A stretch of 64,000 nucleotides of DNA from Psychrobacter arenosus (GCF_904848165.1 NZ_LR884459.1:2852001-2916000); one strand, 5' to 3'. Shown: positions 27,137 to 36,699, numbered from the stretch's first letter. The notes: generated from the sequence alone by a model not told the origin. Numbers and translations: made by a program.

Positions 27137-28408
27137 ATGGATTCGTTATATAACGTTACCGATGCATTCACAATGGTGCATCAAGTGACCCTTAGCAAAG
27201 GCAAAAATGCGCACGTTTGGAATACCGAAGGCAAGCGCTATATCGATTTCGTCGGCGGTATCGGCGTGTTAAATTTTGGCCATTGCCATCCGAAAATCGT
27301 CAACGCTATTGTCGAGCAGTCACGAAATCTTATCCACTACGCCTATAATGCGGCTGGACACGTCCCTTACCAAACCCTCATGCCCAGACTCTGCGATTTG
27401 ATTCCTATCGCAGGCGAGCTGGCAGGTATGCTGACCAACTGCGGTGCAGAAGCTACTGAAAACGCGATTAAAGTCGCGCGTATGAAGACTGGCCGGGTCG
27501 GTGTCATCGCTTTTGATGGCGGCTTTCATGGCCGTACCTTGGCTGCTGTCAACCTCAACGGTAAAGTCGCCCCGTATAAACGCGGTCTGGGCCCTTTAGC
27601 GGGCAGCGTTTACCACATTCCATTCCCTAGCCCTGACAATGGCATCAGTGATGAGCAAGCCATTGACGCTTTGCTGCGCCTATTCGAAGTCGAAACCGAT
27701 ATTAATAATATTGGCGCTATCATCATGGAGCCGGTGCAAGGCGAGGGCGGGTTTCAATTAATGTCGCCAGCCTTTGCGCAATACCTACGTCAATTCTGTG
27801 ATGACAACGGCATCTTGCTGATTATGGATGAGATTCAATCGGGCTTTGGCCGTACCGGTACGCCTTTTGCGTTCAGTCATTTGGGTATCGAGCCCGATAT
27901 GATCCTACTGGGCAAAAGTATTGCCGGTGGTCTGCCGTTGGGTGCGGTGATTGGCAAGGCTAGCGTGATGAACGGCTTACCTAAAGGCAGCTTGGGCGGC
28001 ACTTATTCGGGCAACCCAGTGGCTTGTGCGGCGGCGAATGCAACCCTCGATATCATGTCGGAAGACGCTGTTTGGGACTCTGCCAAACACTATCAAGAAA
28101 CAATTGCAGCGACGGTTGAGCAGTGGCAACAAGAGGGTCTGAGCCCTTGGCTATATGGGTTAACAGGTATTGGTGCTATGCGTGGTATTGAGCTGCGGCA
28201 TCCTTCGCACGGCACGAACCCGAATGTGATGACTTATATCTTAGCGGAAGGTCGCAGACAAGGCTTGTTATTGATGCCAAGTGGCAAATACCGCCATATT
28301 ATCCGTCTCTTGCCACCATTGACGATTGAGCCTGAGACTTTGCAAGAAGGCCTCGACATCTTAAAAAATATTTTGGCATCTATCCCTAACGAGCTGCCGA
28401 TTCAGTAG
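27137..28408 (+). CDS. Class III omega-aminotransferase (GabT-like; probable 2-aminoadipate aminotransferase)
   Basis: This PLP enzyme belongs to the 4-aminobutyrate/ornithine aminotransferase family. The PLP lysine lies in ILLGKSIAGGLPLGAVIG, the cofactor-binding aspartate in IMDEIQSGFGRTG, and the GGFHGRTLAAVNL and TNCGAEATENAIKVAR motifs are present. Length (423 residues) is normal. By similarity alone it would be called GabT. In Pseudomonas putida a GabT-like enzyme converts L-2-aminoadipate to 2-oxoadipate, and here the next gene is the 2-oxoadipate-consuming hglS, so that reaction is the more likely role. GABA or 5-aminovalerate transamination remain alternatives; no succinate-semialdehyde dehydrogenase is adjacent. 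The ATG follows AAGGAAGGTGAGAG. Confidence 0.85.
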   Translation: MDSLYNVTDAFTMVHQVTLSKGKNAHVWNTEGKRYIDFVGGIGVLNFGHCHPKIVNAIVEQSRNLIHYAYNAAGHVPYQTLMPRLCDLIPIAGELAGMLTNCGAEATENAIKVARMKTGRVGVIAFDGGFHGRTLAAVNLNGKVAPYKRGLGPLAGSVYHIPFPSPDNGISDEQAIDALLRLFEVETDINNIGAIIMEPVQGEGGFQLMSPAFAQYLRQFCDDNGILLIMDEIQSGFGRTGTPFAFSHLGIEPDMILLGKSIAGGLPLGAVIGKASVMNGLPKGSLGGTYSGNPVACAAANATLDIMSEDAVWDSAKHYQETIAATVEQWQQEGLSPWLYGLTGIGAMRGIELRHPSHGTNPNVMTYILAEGRRQGLLLMPSGKYRHIIRLLPPLTIEPETLQEGLDILKNILASIPNELPIQ

Positions 28409-28497
28409 TATTTTTTGCCCCGTGCTCCCAGTTTCGGGTACGTAAAGTAGCCCTAATTTTTAGCCTAGCATCTATTTATACGACTATTTTATATCCA

Positions 28498-28539
28498 TAT
28501 TTTAAAAACAGTATTTTAAAGACGGTACTTTTAAAACAG
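28498..28539. repeat. 14-bp tandem repeat, three units, upstream of hglS
   Basis: Three consecutive 14-bp units of the type TATTTTAAAAACAG occur, with two to four changes between units, and a partial fourth follows. They lie 36-78 bp upstream of the hglS GTG, where promoter elements would be expected. Copy-number change could shift promoter spacing. The function is unknown. Confidence 0.6.
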
Positions 28540-28575
28540 TACTTTGCCGTCAAAACCAGTTTAAGGGGAATAATT

Positions 28576-29994
28576 GTGAGTTTAGACCAAATGAGTTCAA
28601 ACCAAGACTTTATGAGCAGTGATGCTATCCGTCATAGCTTTTCACTAGCCATGTCCAAGATGTACCAAAAAGAAGTGCCGCTTTACACCGATTTGATGGA
28701 CTTAGTAGCTGAAGTCAATGACGAGGTATTAGACCAGCAGCCTGAGATCGCTGAGCAGCTTAAGCATACGGGTGAAATGGAGAGACTGAGCATGGAGCGT
28801 CATGGTGCCATTCGCCTAGGCACTGCGGCAGAATTGGCGATGATGCGTCGTTTATTTGCAGTCATGGGCATGCAGCCAGTGGGCTACTATGATCTAGCTC
28901 CTGCAGGTGTACCGGTGCATTCTACAGCGTTTCGTGCGGTGGATACGGTGTCCTTAAATAACAGTCCTTTTCGGGTGTTCACCTCGCTATTGCGCTTAGA
29001 TTTAATCGCTGATGAGACCCTCAGACAACAAGCCCAGGCCGCTTTAGATGCCCGTAATATCTTTACCGATGGCGTGGTCAAGCTGATTGAAATTTATGAG
29101 CAAGAGGGCGGGCTAACTCAAGAGCAGGGCGAGCAATTTGTCCAAGAAGCGCTAGAGACTTTCCGCTGGCATGAGCAATCGCCTATTGCCAAAGATATCT
29201 ACGAGCAGCTCGCCGGTCAGCATCAATTGATTGCTGATGTGGTCGGGTTTAAAGGGCCGCATATCAACCATTTAACCCCACGGACGCTAGATATTGATTC
29301 GGTACAGCAAGGCATGCAGAGCCGCGGTATTCCACCAAAAGCCATCATCGAGGGGCCACCACGCCGTGATTGTCCTATCCTGTTGCGCCAGACCAGCTTT
29401 AAGGCTTTGGTAGAGCCGGTGAGCTTTAAAGGTCATGATGGTCAATACGAAGCCGGTCAGCATACCGCCCGTTTTGGTGAGATTGAACAGCGCGGGGTGG
29501 CGTTAACGCCAAAAGGCCGAGCTTTGTACGATCAATTGCTGAATGAGGCGCGTGATAAGCTAGGAGTGACGCCAAATGAAAGCAATGCCGAGCTGTATTA
29601 TCAATTGCTAAGCGAGGCTTTTGCTGCCTTCCCAGACGACTATCAAGCACTACATGAGCAAGAGCTGGCTTATTTCCATTATCAACCTAGCGAAGCTCAT
29701 TCTGCACAAGCAACAGGTTTGGATGTTTCAACGGATAATTTACAGCAGCTCATTGAGCAAGGCGTTATCCGTATCGAGCCGATTGTTTATGAAGACTTTT
29801 TGCCCGTAAGTGCTGCCGGTATCTTCCAATCCAATCTCCATACTGATACGGCCAACAGCTATGATGGTCAATCGAACCAGCAAGAGTTTGAGCAGGCCTT
29901 AGGCGCGAGCGTACAGGATGAGTTGGCCCTTTATGCACAGCGACAAGACGAAAGCTTACAGGCCTGTCTGGCGGCGCTGCAACAGGCGGCATAG
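28576..29994 (+). CDS. hglS: 2-oxoadipate dioxygenase/decarboxylase (HglS, DUF1338)
   Basis: HglS is a non-haem iron enzyme that converts 2-oxoadipate to D-2-hydroxyglutarate in bacterial lysine breakdown. The 472-residue chain is the usual length. The metal-binding pattern of the family is visible: His76 with Arg80 in RHGAIRLGT, His232 in HINHLTPRTLDID, and a glutamate at 302 or 304 in FGEIEQRGVAL. The start is a GTG at 28576 with AAGGGGAA five bases upstream; an ATG at codon 6 is possible but has no such site. It is placed between the aminoadipate aminotransferase candidate and the aminoadipate-semialdehyde dehydrogenase, exactly where the pathway predicts. A pathway-independent homologue (E. 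coli YdcJ) exists, but the context favours HglS. Confidence 0.85.
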   Translation: MSLDQMSSNQDFMSSDAIRHSFSLAMSKMYQKEVPLYTDLMDLVAEVNDEVLDQQPEIAEQLKHTGEMERLSMERHGAIRLGTAAELAMMRRLFAVMGMQPVGYYDLAPAGVPVHSTAFRAVDTVSLNNSPFRVFTSLLRLDLIADETLRQQAQAALDARNIFTDGVVKLIEIYEQEGGLTQEQGEQFVQEALETFRWHEQSPIAKDIYEQLAGQHQLIADVVGFKGPHINHLTPRTLDIDSVQQGMQSRGIPPKAIIEGPPRRDCPILLRQTSFKALVEPVSFKGHDGQYEAGQHTARFGEIEQRGVALTPKGRALYDQLLNEARDKLGVTPNESNAELYYQLLSEAFAAFPDDYQALHEQELAYFHYQPSEAHSAQATGLDVSTDNLQQLIEQGVIRIEPIVYEDFLPVSAAGIFQSNLHTDTANSYDGQSNQQEFEQALGASVQDELALYAQRQDESLQACLAALQQAA

Positions 29995-30164
29995 CTCAAA
30001 GCCACTTAAAGACTATAAACAATGAGTATTTAATACCCTAGGTTTAATGTGCCATTCCAAAAACGAATGACAGCAAGAAATTTATTATTTTGCAACTTAC
30101 ACGGCAGCAGGGTACTTTAGTAGGTCTGCACGGAAGTAATGAAATACTATACAAAGGAGTCAGT

Positions 30165-31655
30165 ATGATTAAGCAATATATGTCGGCCATGGGCGTCGAT
30201 GAGAGCCAGTATCAAGCGGGCGATTTCGCAGTCCATAGCCCTATCGATGGTGAAGTCATCGGTAAGGTCGCTTTGCATCAAGTGAGCGATGTCGACACAC
30301 AAATACAAAATGCTAAAAAAGCCTTCAAAGAATGGCGTACAGTGCCCGCTCCTAAGCGTGGCGAATTGGTCCGTATTTTGGGCGAAGTGCTCCGTGAGCA
30401 TAAAGAAGATCTAGGCGCTCTAGTGTCTCTAGAGGCCGGTAAAATCAAAGAAGAAGGTCTGGGTGAAGTCCAAGAGATGATTGATATCTGTGACTTTGCA
30501 GTAGGTCTATCTCGTCAGCTTTATGGCCTAACTATCGCCTCAGAGCGTCCTGGTCATCACATGCGCGAAACTTGGCAGCCTCTAGGCGTCATCGCGGTCA
30601 TTTCAGCCTTTAACTTCCCAGTCGCCGTTTGGTCATGGAATACCGCACTAGCTTTAGTTTGTGGTAACCCTGTGATTTGGAAACCTTCAGAAAAAACCCC
30701 ACTAACCGCCGTTGCTTGCCAAGCTTTGTTTGAAAAAGCATTGGCTAAATTTGGTGATGCTCCTGCTGATTTATCGCAAATCCTATTGGGTGAAGCCGAT
30801 GTGGGTAACGCTTTGGTTGAGCATAAAGATGTGGCGCTAGTCAGTGCGACGGGCAGTACCCGTATGGGCAGAATCGTAGGGCCTAAAGTGGCTGAGCGCT
30901 TTGGTAAATCATTGCTTGAGCTCGGTGGTAACAACGCCATGATCCTAACGCCAAGCGCCGATTTAGACCTAGCGCTACGCGGCATCTTATTTTCAGCAGT
31001 AGGCACAGCCGGTCAGCGCTGCACCACGCTACGCCGTCTATTCGTCCACGAGTCGGTAAAAGACGATATCTTGCCACGCGTGAAAGCTGCTTACTCAACC
31101 GTGAGCATCGGCCACCCGCTAGAAGGCAACTTGGTCGGCCCGCTAATCGACGAAGACAGCTTCAATAACATGCAAGACGCTTTGAGCAAAGCCCGTGCAG
31201 CCGGCGGTAAAGTCACAGGTGGCGAGCGTGTCCTACAAGATAAATATCCTAATGCTTACTACGTGACCCCAGCTATCGTTGAGATGGATGAGCAAAACGA
31301 CGTGGTCCGCCATGAGACTTTCGCCCCTATCTTATACGTCATGACGTACACCGAGTTTGACGAAGCTTTAGAGCTGCAAAACGACGTACCACAAGGCCTG
31401 TCATCTTGTGTCTTCACTAATGACTTGCGTGAAGCTGAGCTGTTCTTAAGCGCTCGCGGTAGTGATTGTGGTATTGCCAACGTCAACATCGGTACCAGTG
31501 GTGCTGAGATTGGTGGTGCATTCGGCGGCGAAAAAGAAACTGGCGGTGGTCGTGAGTCCGGTTCTGATGCCTGGAAAAACTATATGCGCCGTCAGACCAA
31601 CACGGTCAATTACTCAACTGAACTGCCTTTAGCGCAGGGCATTAATTTCGGCTAG
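30165..31655 (+). CDS. amaB: L-2-aminoadipate-semialdehyde (piperideine-6-carboxylate) dehydrogenase, ALDH7 family
   Basis: This NAD-dependent aldehyde dehydrogenase oxidises L-2-aminoadipate-6-semialdehyde, in equilibrium with piperideine-6-carboxylate, to L-2-aminoadipate. Catalytic features are the Glu in LLELGGNNAMI, the nucleophilic Cys in GTAGQRCTTLRRLFVH, SATGSTRMGR for the cofactor, and FGGEKETGGGRESGSDAWKNYMRRQTNT, typical of ALDH7/antiquitin proteins. I chose the ATG at 30165, preceded by AAAGGAG, giving 496 residues; an upstream in-frame start at 30090 would add 25 residues lacking family similarity and has no ribosome-binding site. The neighbours AmaA-like and HglS catalyse the preceding and later steps of lysine catabolism. 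Confidence 0.9.
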   Translation: MIKQYMSAMGVDESQYQAGDFAVHSPIDGEVIGKVALHQVSDVDTQIQNAKKAFKEWRTVPAPKRGELVRILGEVLREHKEDLGALVSLEAGKIKEEGLGEVQEMIDICDFAVGLSRQLYGLTIASERPGHHMRETWQPLGVIAVISAFNFPVAVWSWNTALALVCGNPVIWKPSEKTPLTAVACQALFEKALAKFGDAPADLSQILLGEADVGNALVEHKDVALVSATGSTRMGRIVGPKVAERFGKSLLELGGNNAMILTPSADLDLALRGILFSAVGTAGQRCTTLRRLFVHESVKDDILPRVKAAYSTVSIGHPLEGNLVGPLIDEDSFNNMQDALSKARAAGGKVTGGERVLQDKYPNAYYVTPAIVEMDEQNDVVRHETFAPILYVMTYTEFDEALELQNDVPQGLSSCVFTNDLREAELFLSARGSDCGIANVNIGTSGAEIGGAFGGEKETGGGRESGSDAWKNYMRRQTNTVNYSTELPLAQGINFG

Positions 31656-32029
31656 GTGCTAATCACTAGTTGCTAATTGCTCTATTTAAACCAGCGCAAA
31701 ATGTCTTTTTAGTCGGTTAAGCGCGCATTATGTGCGCTTAATTGCCCTTAGCCTTACTGATGCAATTTGTATTAACTTTTAAGCGCTGTTCTTTATTCTT
31801 ACTCTTTATTTATTTTTAATTTTACGAATTTTTTACGTCAATTTTTGATGATGAAACCTTGTTAGTTATAGGAAATATTAACTCATTGTTTTAATTAGGA
31901 TTTAAGGATTATCCATTTGGAGAGGTGACTTAGGTCACTGGTCAGTTTGTCGCTGACAAATAAGCAACACCGCACTATGAAAATATACCAATGGATTTGG
32001 TTTTAACTACTAGGATAGGTAGATATATC
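31656..32029. other. Gap between amaB and the NhaC-like gene, with a GC-rich hairpin
   Basis: An imperfect hairpin, TTAAGCGCGCA (31717-31727) with TGTGCGCTTAA (31731-31741), 10 of 11 pairs, lies 60 bp after amaB. No T-run follows it, so it may be a weak terminator or an RNA-processing structure. The remaining AT-rich sequence probably contains the promoter for the next gene. No small gene was found. Confidence 0.4.
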
Positions 32030-33499
32030 ATGAATACAGAAACCCCGCACCAATTGCCAAACCCAGATATCGAAGGTTATGACCCTTCTTCGAGCTTCCT
32101 GCTAGACATTGCCCCGCTAATCTTAACGGCCATTATTCTAATGGTGCAATTCTTTGTCTTTAAAGACTTTACTCCACATATCCCGCTAGCGTGTGGCATC
32201 TTGATTACCGGCCTATTTATGAAGTTGCGCGGCCGCAGTTGGGATGGCATGGAAGAGCGCTTTTTAAAGGTCGTAAAAATCGGTCTACCCGCCATGATTA
32301 TCTTGATGGGGGTAGGGATGCTGATCGGGGCTTGGATTATCGCCGGTACCGTACCCACTATTCTTTATTACGGTTTTAGCGTTTTCTCTCCGTCTTCCTT
32401 TCTAGTCTCTGTTTGTATTATTTGTGCCATTATTTCTTTGGCAACGGGCACCTCGTGGGGCACAGTGGGTACGGTCGGTTTGGCTATGATGGGGATTGGC
32501 CTAGGCTTGGGTATTCCACCGTCACTCACGGGCGGTGCTATTGTCTCTGGTGCTTTCTTTGGCGACAAAATGTCTCCACTATCCGATACCACCAACCTAA
32601 CGCCAGCCGCTGCCGGCGTTGATCTTTGGGAGCATATCCGCGGTATGTTGCCCACCACTGTACCTGCGATGATTACTGCCGTCATCATATACGCTTGGAT
32701 AGGTATGGGTTATGGCGCAGAAAACGTCGATTTAACATCTATTAAAGAGATTCAAGCCTCACTAGCTGCCAACTATAACCTCAGCATTATCACTTTATTG
32801 CCAGCCGTGGTCGTGGTTATCGCTGCCGTTATGAAAATGCCGGCCATTCCTACTGTCCTATCAGGTGTCGTCGTCGCCGGCCTAGTCGCCTTCTTTTTGC
32901 AAGGCGTAGGTGTAAGTGAGATTTTTCAGGTCTTACAAAATGGCTTTGTCAGCGAAACCGGTTTTGCCGTCGTCGATCAGCTCTTGTCTAAAGGCGGCGT
33001 GATGTCAATGACTTGGGTCGTGACCTTAACCATCTTTGCCTTAGCCTTCGTCGGCTCCATCGAGCATTACGGCACGCTAAAAGCCATCATGGCCAAAATC
33101 AACAATATGGTGAAATCAAGATTTGGTCTAGTGATTACCACTTATGCCAGCACTATCGGGGTCGGTACGCTCATCGGTGACGTCTATACCACTCTCGTGT
33201 TACCAGGTCGTCTGCTCAAAGACAAGTATCAAGAGATGGGCTACAAGCGCACCACGCTGACCCGCTCTATCGAAGATACCGGTACGTTATTGTCGCCACT
33301 AATTCCTTGGAACATGGGCGGTAGCTTTGTCGCTGCGACCCTAGGTATTGCCACGCTAACGTATGCACCATTTGCCTTTGCCTGCTGGTTATCGCCATTA
33401 TTCGGCTTGCTATGGGTGGTGTTAAATAAATTTATCCCTCGCGAAGAGCCTACTGTTATCCATAACACCAGCACGATCTCTACCGTAGACAACGTGTAA
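32030..33499 (+). CDS. NhaC-family Na+/H+ antiporter-like transporter
   Basis: The product is a polytopic inner-membrane protein of about 489 residues with some 11-12 hydrophobic segments, including LILTAIILMVQFF, MIILMGVGMLIGAWI and IPTVLSGVVVAGLVAFFLQ. It carries NhaC-like signatures such as GTSWGTVGTVGLAMMGIG, GAFFGDKMSPLSDTTNL and SIEDTGTLLSPLIPWNMGG. NhaC members exchange Na+ for H+, and some exchange amino acids. Located between amaB and amaA, it may import lysine or pipecolate or export a by-product; that is inference from neighbours. The ATG at 32030 is preferred to one at 31991 because the 13-residue extension is unconserved. It is 18 bp upstream of amaA and presumably cotranscribed. 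Confidence 0.85.
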   Translation: MNTETPHQLPNPDIEGYDPSSSFLLDIAPLILTAIILMVQFFVFKDFTPHIPLACGILITGLFMKLRGRSWDGMEERFLKVVKIGLPAMIILMGVGMLIGAWIIAGTVPTILYYGFSVFSPSSFLVSVCIICAIISLATGTSWGTVGTVGLAMMGIGLGLGIPPSLTGGAIVSGAFFGDKMSPLSDTTNLTPAAAGVDLWEHIRGMLPTTVPAMITAVIIYAWIGMGYGAENVDLTSIKEIQASLAANYNLSIITLLPAVVVVIAAVMKMPAIPTVLSGVVVAGLVAFFLQGVGVSEIFQVLQNGFVSETGFAVVDQLLSKGGVMSMTWVVTLTIFALAFVGSIEHYGTLKAIMAKINNMVKSRFGLVITTYASTIGVGTLIGDVYTTLVLPGRLLKDKYQEMGYKRTTLTRSIEDTGTLLSPLIPWNMGGSFVAATLGIATLTYAPFAFACWLSPLFGLLWVVLNKFIPREEPTVIHNTSTISTVDNV

Positions 33500-33517
33500 T
33501 TTAGAAAGGAAGCTAAG

Positions 33518-34804
33518 ATGTTGCAAGAGCAATGTTTGTGGAGCGTCACAGCGCCCAAAACTCACCACTACGAGTCGCTTACTAGCGAAACACAAACCCG
33601 AGTCTGCATTATTGGCGGAGGTTATACCGGACTGTCTGCAGCCATTCATCTGGCAGAGCAAGGCGTGGCGGTGGTGTTATTAGAGAGCAAAATCATCGGT
33701 AGCGGCGGCTCAGGGCGCAATGTCGGCCTGGTCAATCCAGGCACTTGGGCACGTCCCGATGACCTCAATCTCATTATGGGTGAGGAGGCAGGGGAGCGTT
33801 TGGGTACCGCGCTAGGCAACGCCCCAAGCCTCGTGTTCGATATTATCGATCGTTATAATATCGCAGCGCAAGATACCCGCACTGGCAATATTCATATGGC
33901 GCACAATGCCAAGGGTGAAGCCGATGTGGACGTTCGCTACGAGCAGTTGACGCGTCGCGGTGTCCATGCTGAGGTGTTAACCGGCGCGCGCTGCCACGAA
34001 TATTGCGGCACTACCAGCATTAATAAAGCCTTGCTCGATCATAGAGCAGGGACCATCAACCCATCAGCTTACGTCAATGGCTTGGCGGATGCAGCGACAA
34101 AATTGGGCGTGCGCATCTATGAAAACTCTGCCGTAACCTCGGTCGAGAAATCAGGTAACGATTGGTATGTGCGTACGGCTGATGCCGCGGTAAAAGCTGA
34201 AAAAGTTATCATCGCGACCAATGCTTATACGGAAGGCGAGTGGACGGAAGTTAAAAAAACCTTCTACTTAGTGGATTACTATCAGATTGCTTCAGAGCCC
34301 TTAACCGGCGAGGCAGCAGATAGAATACTTCCTTATAAAACCGGCTCTTGGGACACGCGTCTGGCCCTATCGAGTATTCGCCGCGATCAAGACGGTCGAC
34401 TGCTATTAGGTACAGTCGGTGGTAAGGCAATGAAGTCCAAAGCTTTTTATCAAAATTGGGCGAATATCGTACAAAAAAGCTATTTCCCAGACCTGCCTAA
34501 GTTTGATTGGCAGTATGAGTGGTACGGGCACTTTGGCTTTACCCAAGACCATATCATGCGTATCTTTGAGCCTGAAGACGGTATCTTAGCTGCCACCGCC
34601 TTTAACGGACGCGGGATTACCACTGGTACTATGATTGGCAAGTGCTTTGCGGATTATATTATCTCGAGTGACAAGGCCGTATTGCCACTACCGTTTAAGA
34701 CCATCAAAGAAGCTAAAGTCGGTATGTCTAGCTTTCGATCGGGCTATACCGAACTGGGGCTGACCTTGTATCATATGGGGCAGTGTCTAAAGATTATTGC
34801 TTAG
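33518..34804 (+). CDS. amaA: FAD-dependent L-pipecolate oxidase (AmaA-like, DAO family)
   Basis: This 428-residue flavoprotein has the dinucleotide-binding motif VCIIGGGYTGLSAAIHLAEQG at about residues 30-50, the DAO-family GSGGSGRNVGLVNPG, and a C-terminal GILAATAFNGRGITTGTMIGK loop that contacts FAD. It most resembles AmaA-type oxidases, which convert L-pipecolate to piperideine-6-carboxylate, the substrate of the neighbouring AmaB. A strong AAGGAAG precedes its ATG. A related gamma-glutamylputrescine oxidase (PuuB-like) function is the main alternative, but no other puu genes are present. It is soluble or peripherally membrane-bound, with no signal peptide. Confidence 0.82.
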   Translation: MLQEQCLWSVTAPKTHHYESLTSETQTRVCIIGGGYTGLSAAIHLAEQGVAVVLLESKIIGSGGSGRNVGLVNPGTWARPDDLNLIMGEEAGERLGTALGNAPSLVFDIIDRYNIAAQDTRTGNIHMAHNAKGEADVDVRYEQLTRRGVHAEVLTGARCHEYCGTTSINKALLDHRAGTINPSAYVNGLADAATKLGVRIYENSAVTSVEKSGNDWYVRTADAAVKAEKVIIATNAYTEGEWTEVKKTFYLVDYYQIASEPLTGEAADRILPYKTGSWDTRLALSSIRRDQDGRLLLGTVGGKAMKSKAFYQNWANIVQKSYFPDLPKFDWQYEWYGHFGFTQDHIMRIFEPEDGILAATAFNGRGITTGTMIGKCFADYIISSDKAVLPLPFKTIKEAKVGMSSFRSGYTELGLTLYHMGQCLKIIA

Positions 34805-35039
34805 TGAGTTAGCGGGTAGTTTAGTTAGTCAGCAGCTTGGTTTCGCGGCCAGTAGCGGCGCAATTTTTAAGGCAGTGTGCGGTGTTTATTTATTTCATCC
34901 TTCAGGTAAGTGGATAGGGTAAGTGAACGGCGCACGCTGCTTTTGTTTATCGCTTTAGTGATGTATTCAGTAGTTTTTGACCTTTTTTATTTAGCGGCTT
35001 TTTTATTTTACTTACCTTTATTGCTTTGGAGCGTGTACC

Positions 35040-36509
35040 GTGACTGCTGTTTCAGCCCTGCCTACTTTAGAATCGACTACTTCTGCGACGGACCTAGCCA
35101 CGGTGGTAGCAATGACTGAGCAAGTGCTATCTATTTTGCAAGCGCAGCATGGCTATGACGCGACTCAGATTAAGACCGATGCGGCGAGCCTAGAGCATTG
35201 GGGCAAAGACTGGACCAAACACTTTGCGCCAGCGCCATCCGCTATCGTGTTTCCTAAATCGACCGAGCAAGTGCAAGCTTTGGTAAAATTAGCCAATGAC
35301 TACAATATCGTTATCACCCCAAGTGGTGGTCGTACGGGTCTATCAGCAGGTGCGGTGGCTAGCAATGGTGAAATTGTCGTTAGCCTTGATAAAATGAATA
35401 AAATCGGTCAGTTTTATCCGGCGGATCGGTTGGTTGAAGTGCAAGCGGGCGTTATTACTGAGCAGCTGCAACAGTTTGCGGAAGCGCAAGGTTTATATTA
35501 CCCAGTGGACTTTGCTTCAGCAGGCTCGAGCCAAATTGGCGGCAATATTGGCACCAACGCTGGTGGTATCAAAGTGATTCGCTATGGTATGACCCGCCAA
35601 TGGGTACTAGGTCTAACCGTCGTCACGGGTAAAGGCGACATTCTAAAACTGAACCGTGGCATGATTAAAAATGCTACCGGTTATGATTTACGCCAATTGT
35701 TTATTGGGGCGGAAGGAACTTTAGGCATTGTCACCGAAGCGCAGATTAAGCTTGACCGTCCACCGCAGGATTTAACCGTTATGGTTCTCGGTATGGATGA
35801 ATTTGACCATGTCATGAACGTATTATCCGCATTCCAAGTTAAGGTTGATTTAACGGCGTTTGAATTCTTCGATGATGTGGCGATTGAAAAGTTGATGGCA
35901 ACGGGGCATGTGCAAGAGCCCTTTGAAGCGCGTACCAAATACTATGCGTTGTTAGAATTCGAAGCGCCGTATGAGCCGATTATGGATAAAGCCATGGCAA
36001 TCTTCGAAGACTGCATGGAAAACGGTTGGGTCGTCGATGGCGTGATGAGTCAAAGCATTGCGCAAGCGATGGATCTGTGGAAACTACGCGAATATATCTC
36101 CGAAACTATTTCGGTATTTACCCCATATAAAAACGATGTGTCAGTATTAATTAACCATGTGCCGAGCTTTATCCACGATATCGAAGCCGTGGTGAATGCG
36201 CGCTACCCCGACTTTGAAATCTGCTGGTTTGGTCATATTGGTGATGGCAATTTACACCTGAATATTCTGAAGCCCAAAAATCTATCGAAAGATGAGTTCT
36301 TTAAAAAATGCCAGAGTGTGAATGACTCTATTTTCGAAATAGTACAGCAGTATGGCGGCTCAGTATCAGCGGAACATGGGGTGGGGATGACTAAAAAGCC
36401 TTATCTCCATTATACCCGTAGCGCAACCGAGATTGACTATCTGCGTGAGGTTAAAAAGGTCTTTGATCCGAATGGGATTATGAACCGGGGTAAGATTTTT
36501 GATATTTAG
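35040..36509 (+). CDS. FAD-linked oxidase, probable D-2-hydroxyglutarate dehydrogenase
   Basis: The 489-residue protein belongs to the FAD_binding_4/FAD-oxidase C family (GlcD, D-lactate dehydrogenase, D-2-hydroxyglutarate dehydrogenase). The FAD domain (about 60-245) contains ITPSGGRTGLSAGAV and GSSQIGGNIGTNAGGIKVIRYG. The C-terminal domain contains GHIGDGNLHLNI and SAEHGVGMTKKPYL, which bind metal and substrate carboxylate in this family. Since HglS produces D-2-hydroxyglutarate, oxidation to 2-oxoglutarate is the most economical role; P. putida uses a larger, unrelated-length YdiJ-type enzyme. Glycolate or D-lactate oxidation remains possible. The GTG start has GGAG eight bases upstream. 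A 235-bp gap separates it from amaA, so it may have its own promoter. Confidence 0.8.
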   Translation: MTAVSALPTLESTTSATDLATVVAMTEQVLSILQAQHGYDATQIKTDAASLEHWGKDWTKHFAPAPSAIVFPKSTEQVQALVKLANDYNIVITPSGGRTGLSAGAVASNGEIVVSLDKMNKIGQFYPADRLVEVQAGVITEQLQQFAEAQGLYYPVDFASAGSSQIGGNIGTNAGGIKVIRYGMTRQWVLGLTVVTGKGDILKLNRGMIKNATGYDLRQLFIGAEGTLGIVTEAQIKLDRPPQDLTVMVLGMDEFDHVMNVLSAFQVKVDLTAFEFFDDVAIEKLMATGHVQEPFEARTKYYALLEFEAPYEPIMDKAMAIFEDCMENGWVVDGVMSQSIAQAMDLWKLREYISETISVFTPYKNDVSVLINHVPSFIHDIEAVVNARYPDFEICWFGHIGDGNLHLNILKPKNLSKDEFFKKCQSVNDSIFEIVQQYGGSVSAEHGVGMTKKPYLHYTRSATEIDYLREVKKVFDPNGIMNRGKIFDI

Positions 36510-36551
36510 GTCAAGGTTATCGTAAGGTTTACGGCAGTTTAAGCCATTACC

Positions 36552-36625
36552 GTAGCTGGTAAAAATTTACTGGCGTGCTAGCCGTCTACGACTTGCCAGA
36601 GGCTGCATAAATTTCTCCCAGCTAC
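36552..36625 (+). repeat. Dispersed MITE-like repeat, copy 1 (74 bp)
   Basis: This intergenic block begins GTAGCTGGTAAAAATTTA and ends with the imperfect inverse TAAATTTCTCCCAGCTAC (16 of 18 pairs). Its interior shares the words TGGCG and GGCTGCA with related blocks at 40768-40846 and, inverted, 62462-62553. It is non-coding and 43 bp after the upstream gene. It is probably a small non-autonomous mobile repeat or a transcribed hairpin. Confidence 0.65.
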
Positions 36626-36699
36626 TCGTATTAAGTACGAAATGAATTTTGCTATCTAGCTAAAGGTTATCATGACACTCTCACGTTTATAAAATCGTT

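Noticed and set aside
34910..35119. Small hydrophobic open reading frame (69 residues) with a GTG start before the FAD-oxidase gene
   Set aside because: It overlaps the start of the conserved gene by 80 bp, has no clear ribosome-binding site, and its C-terminal part is an out-of-frame read of that gene.
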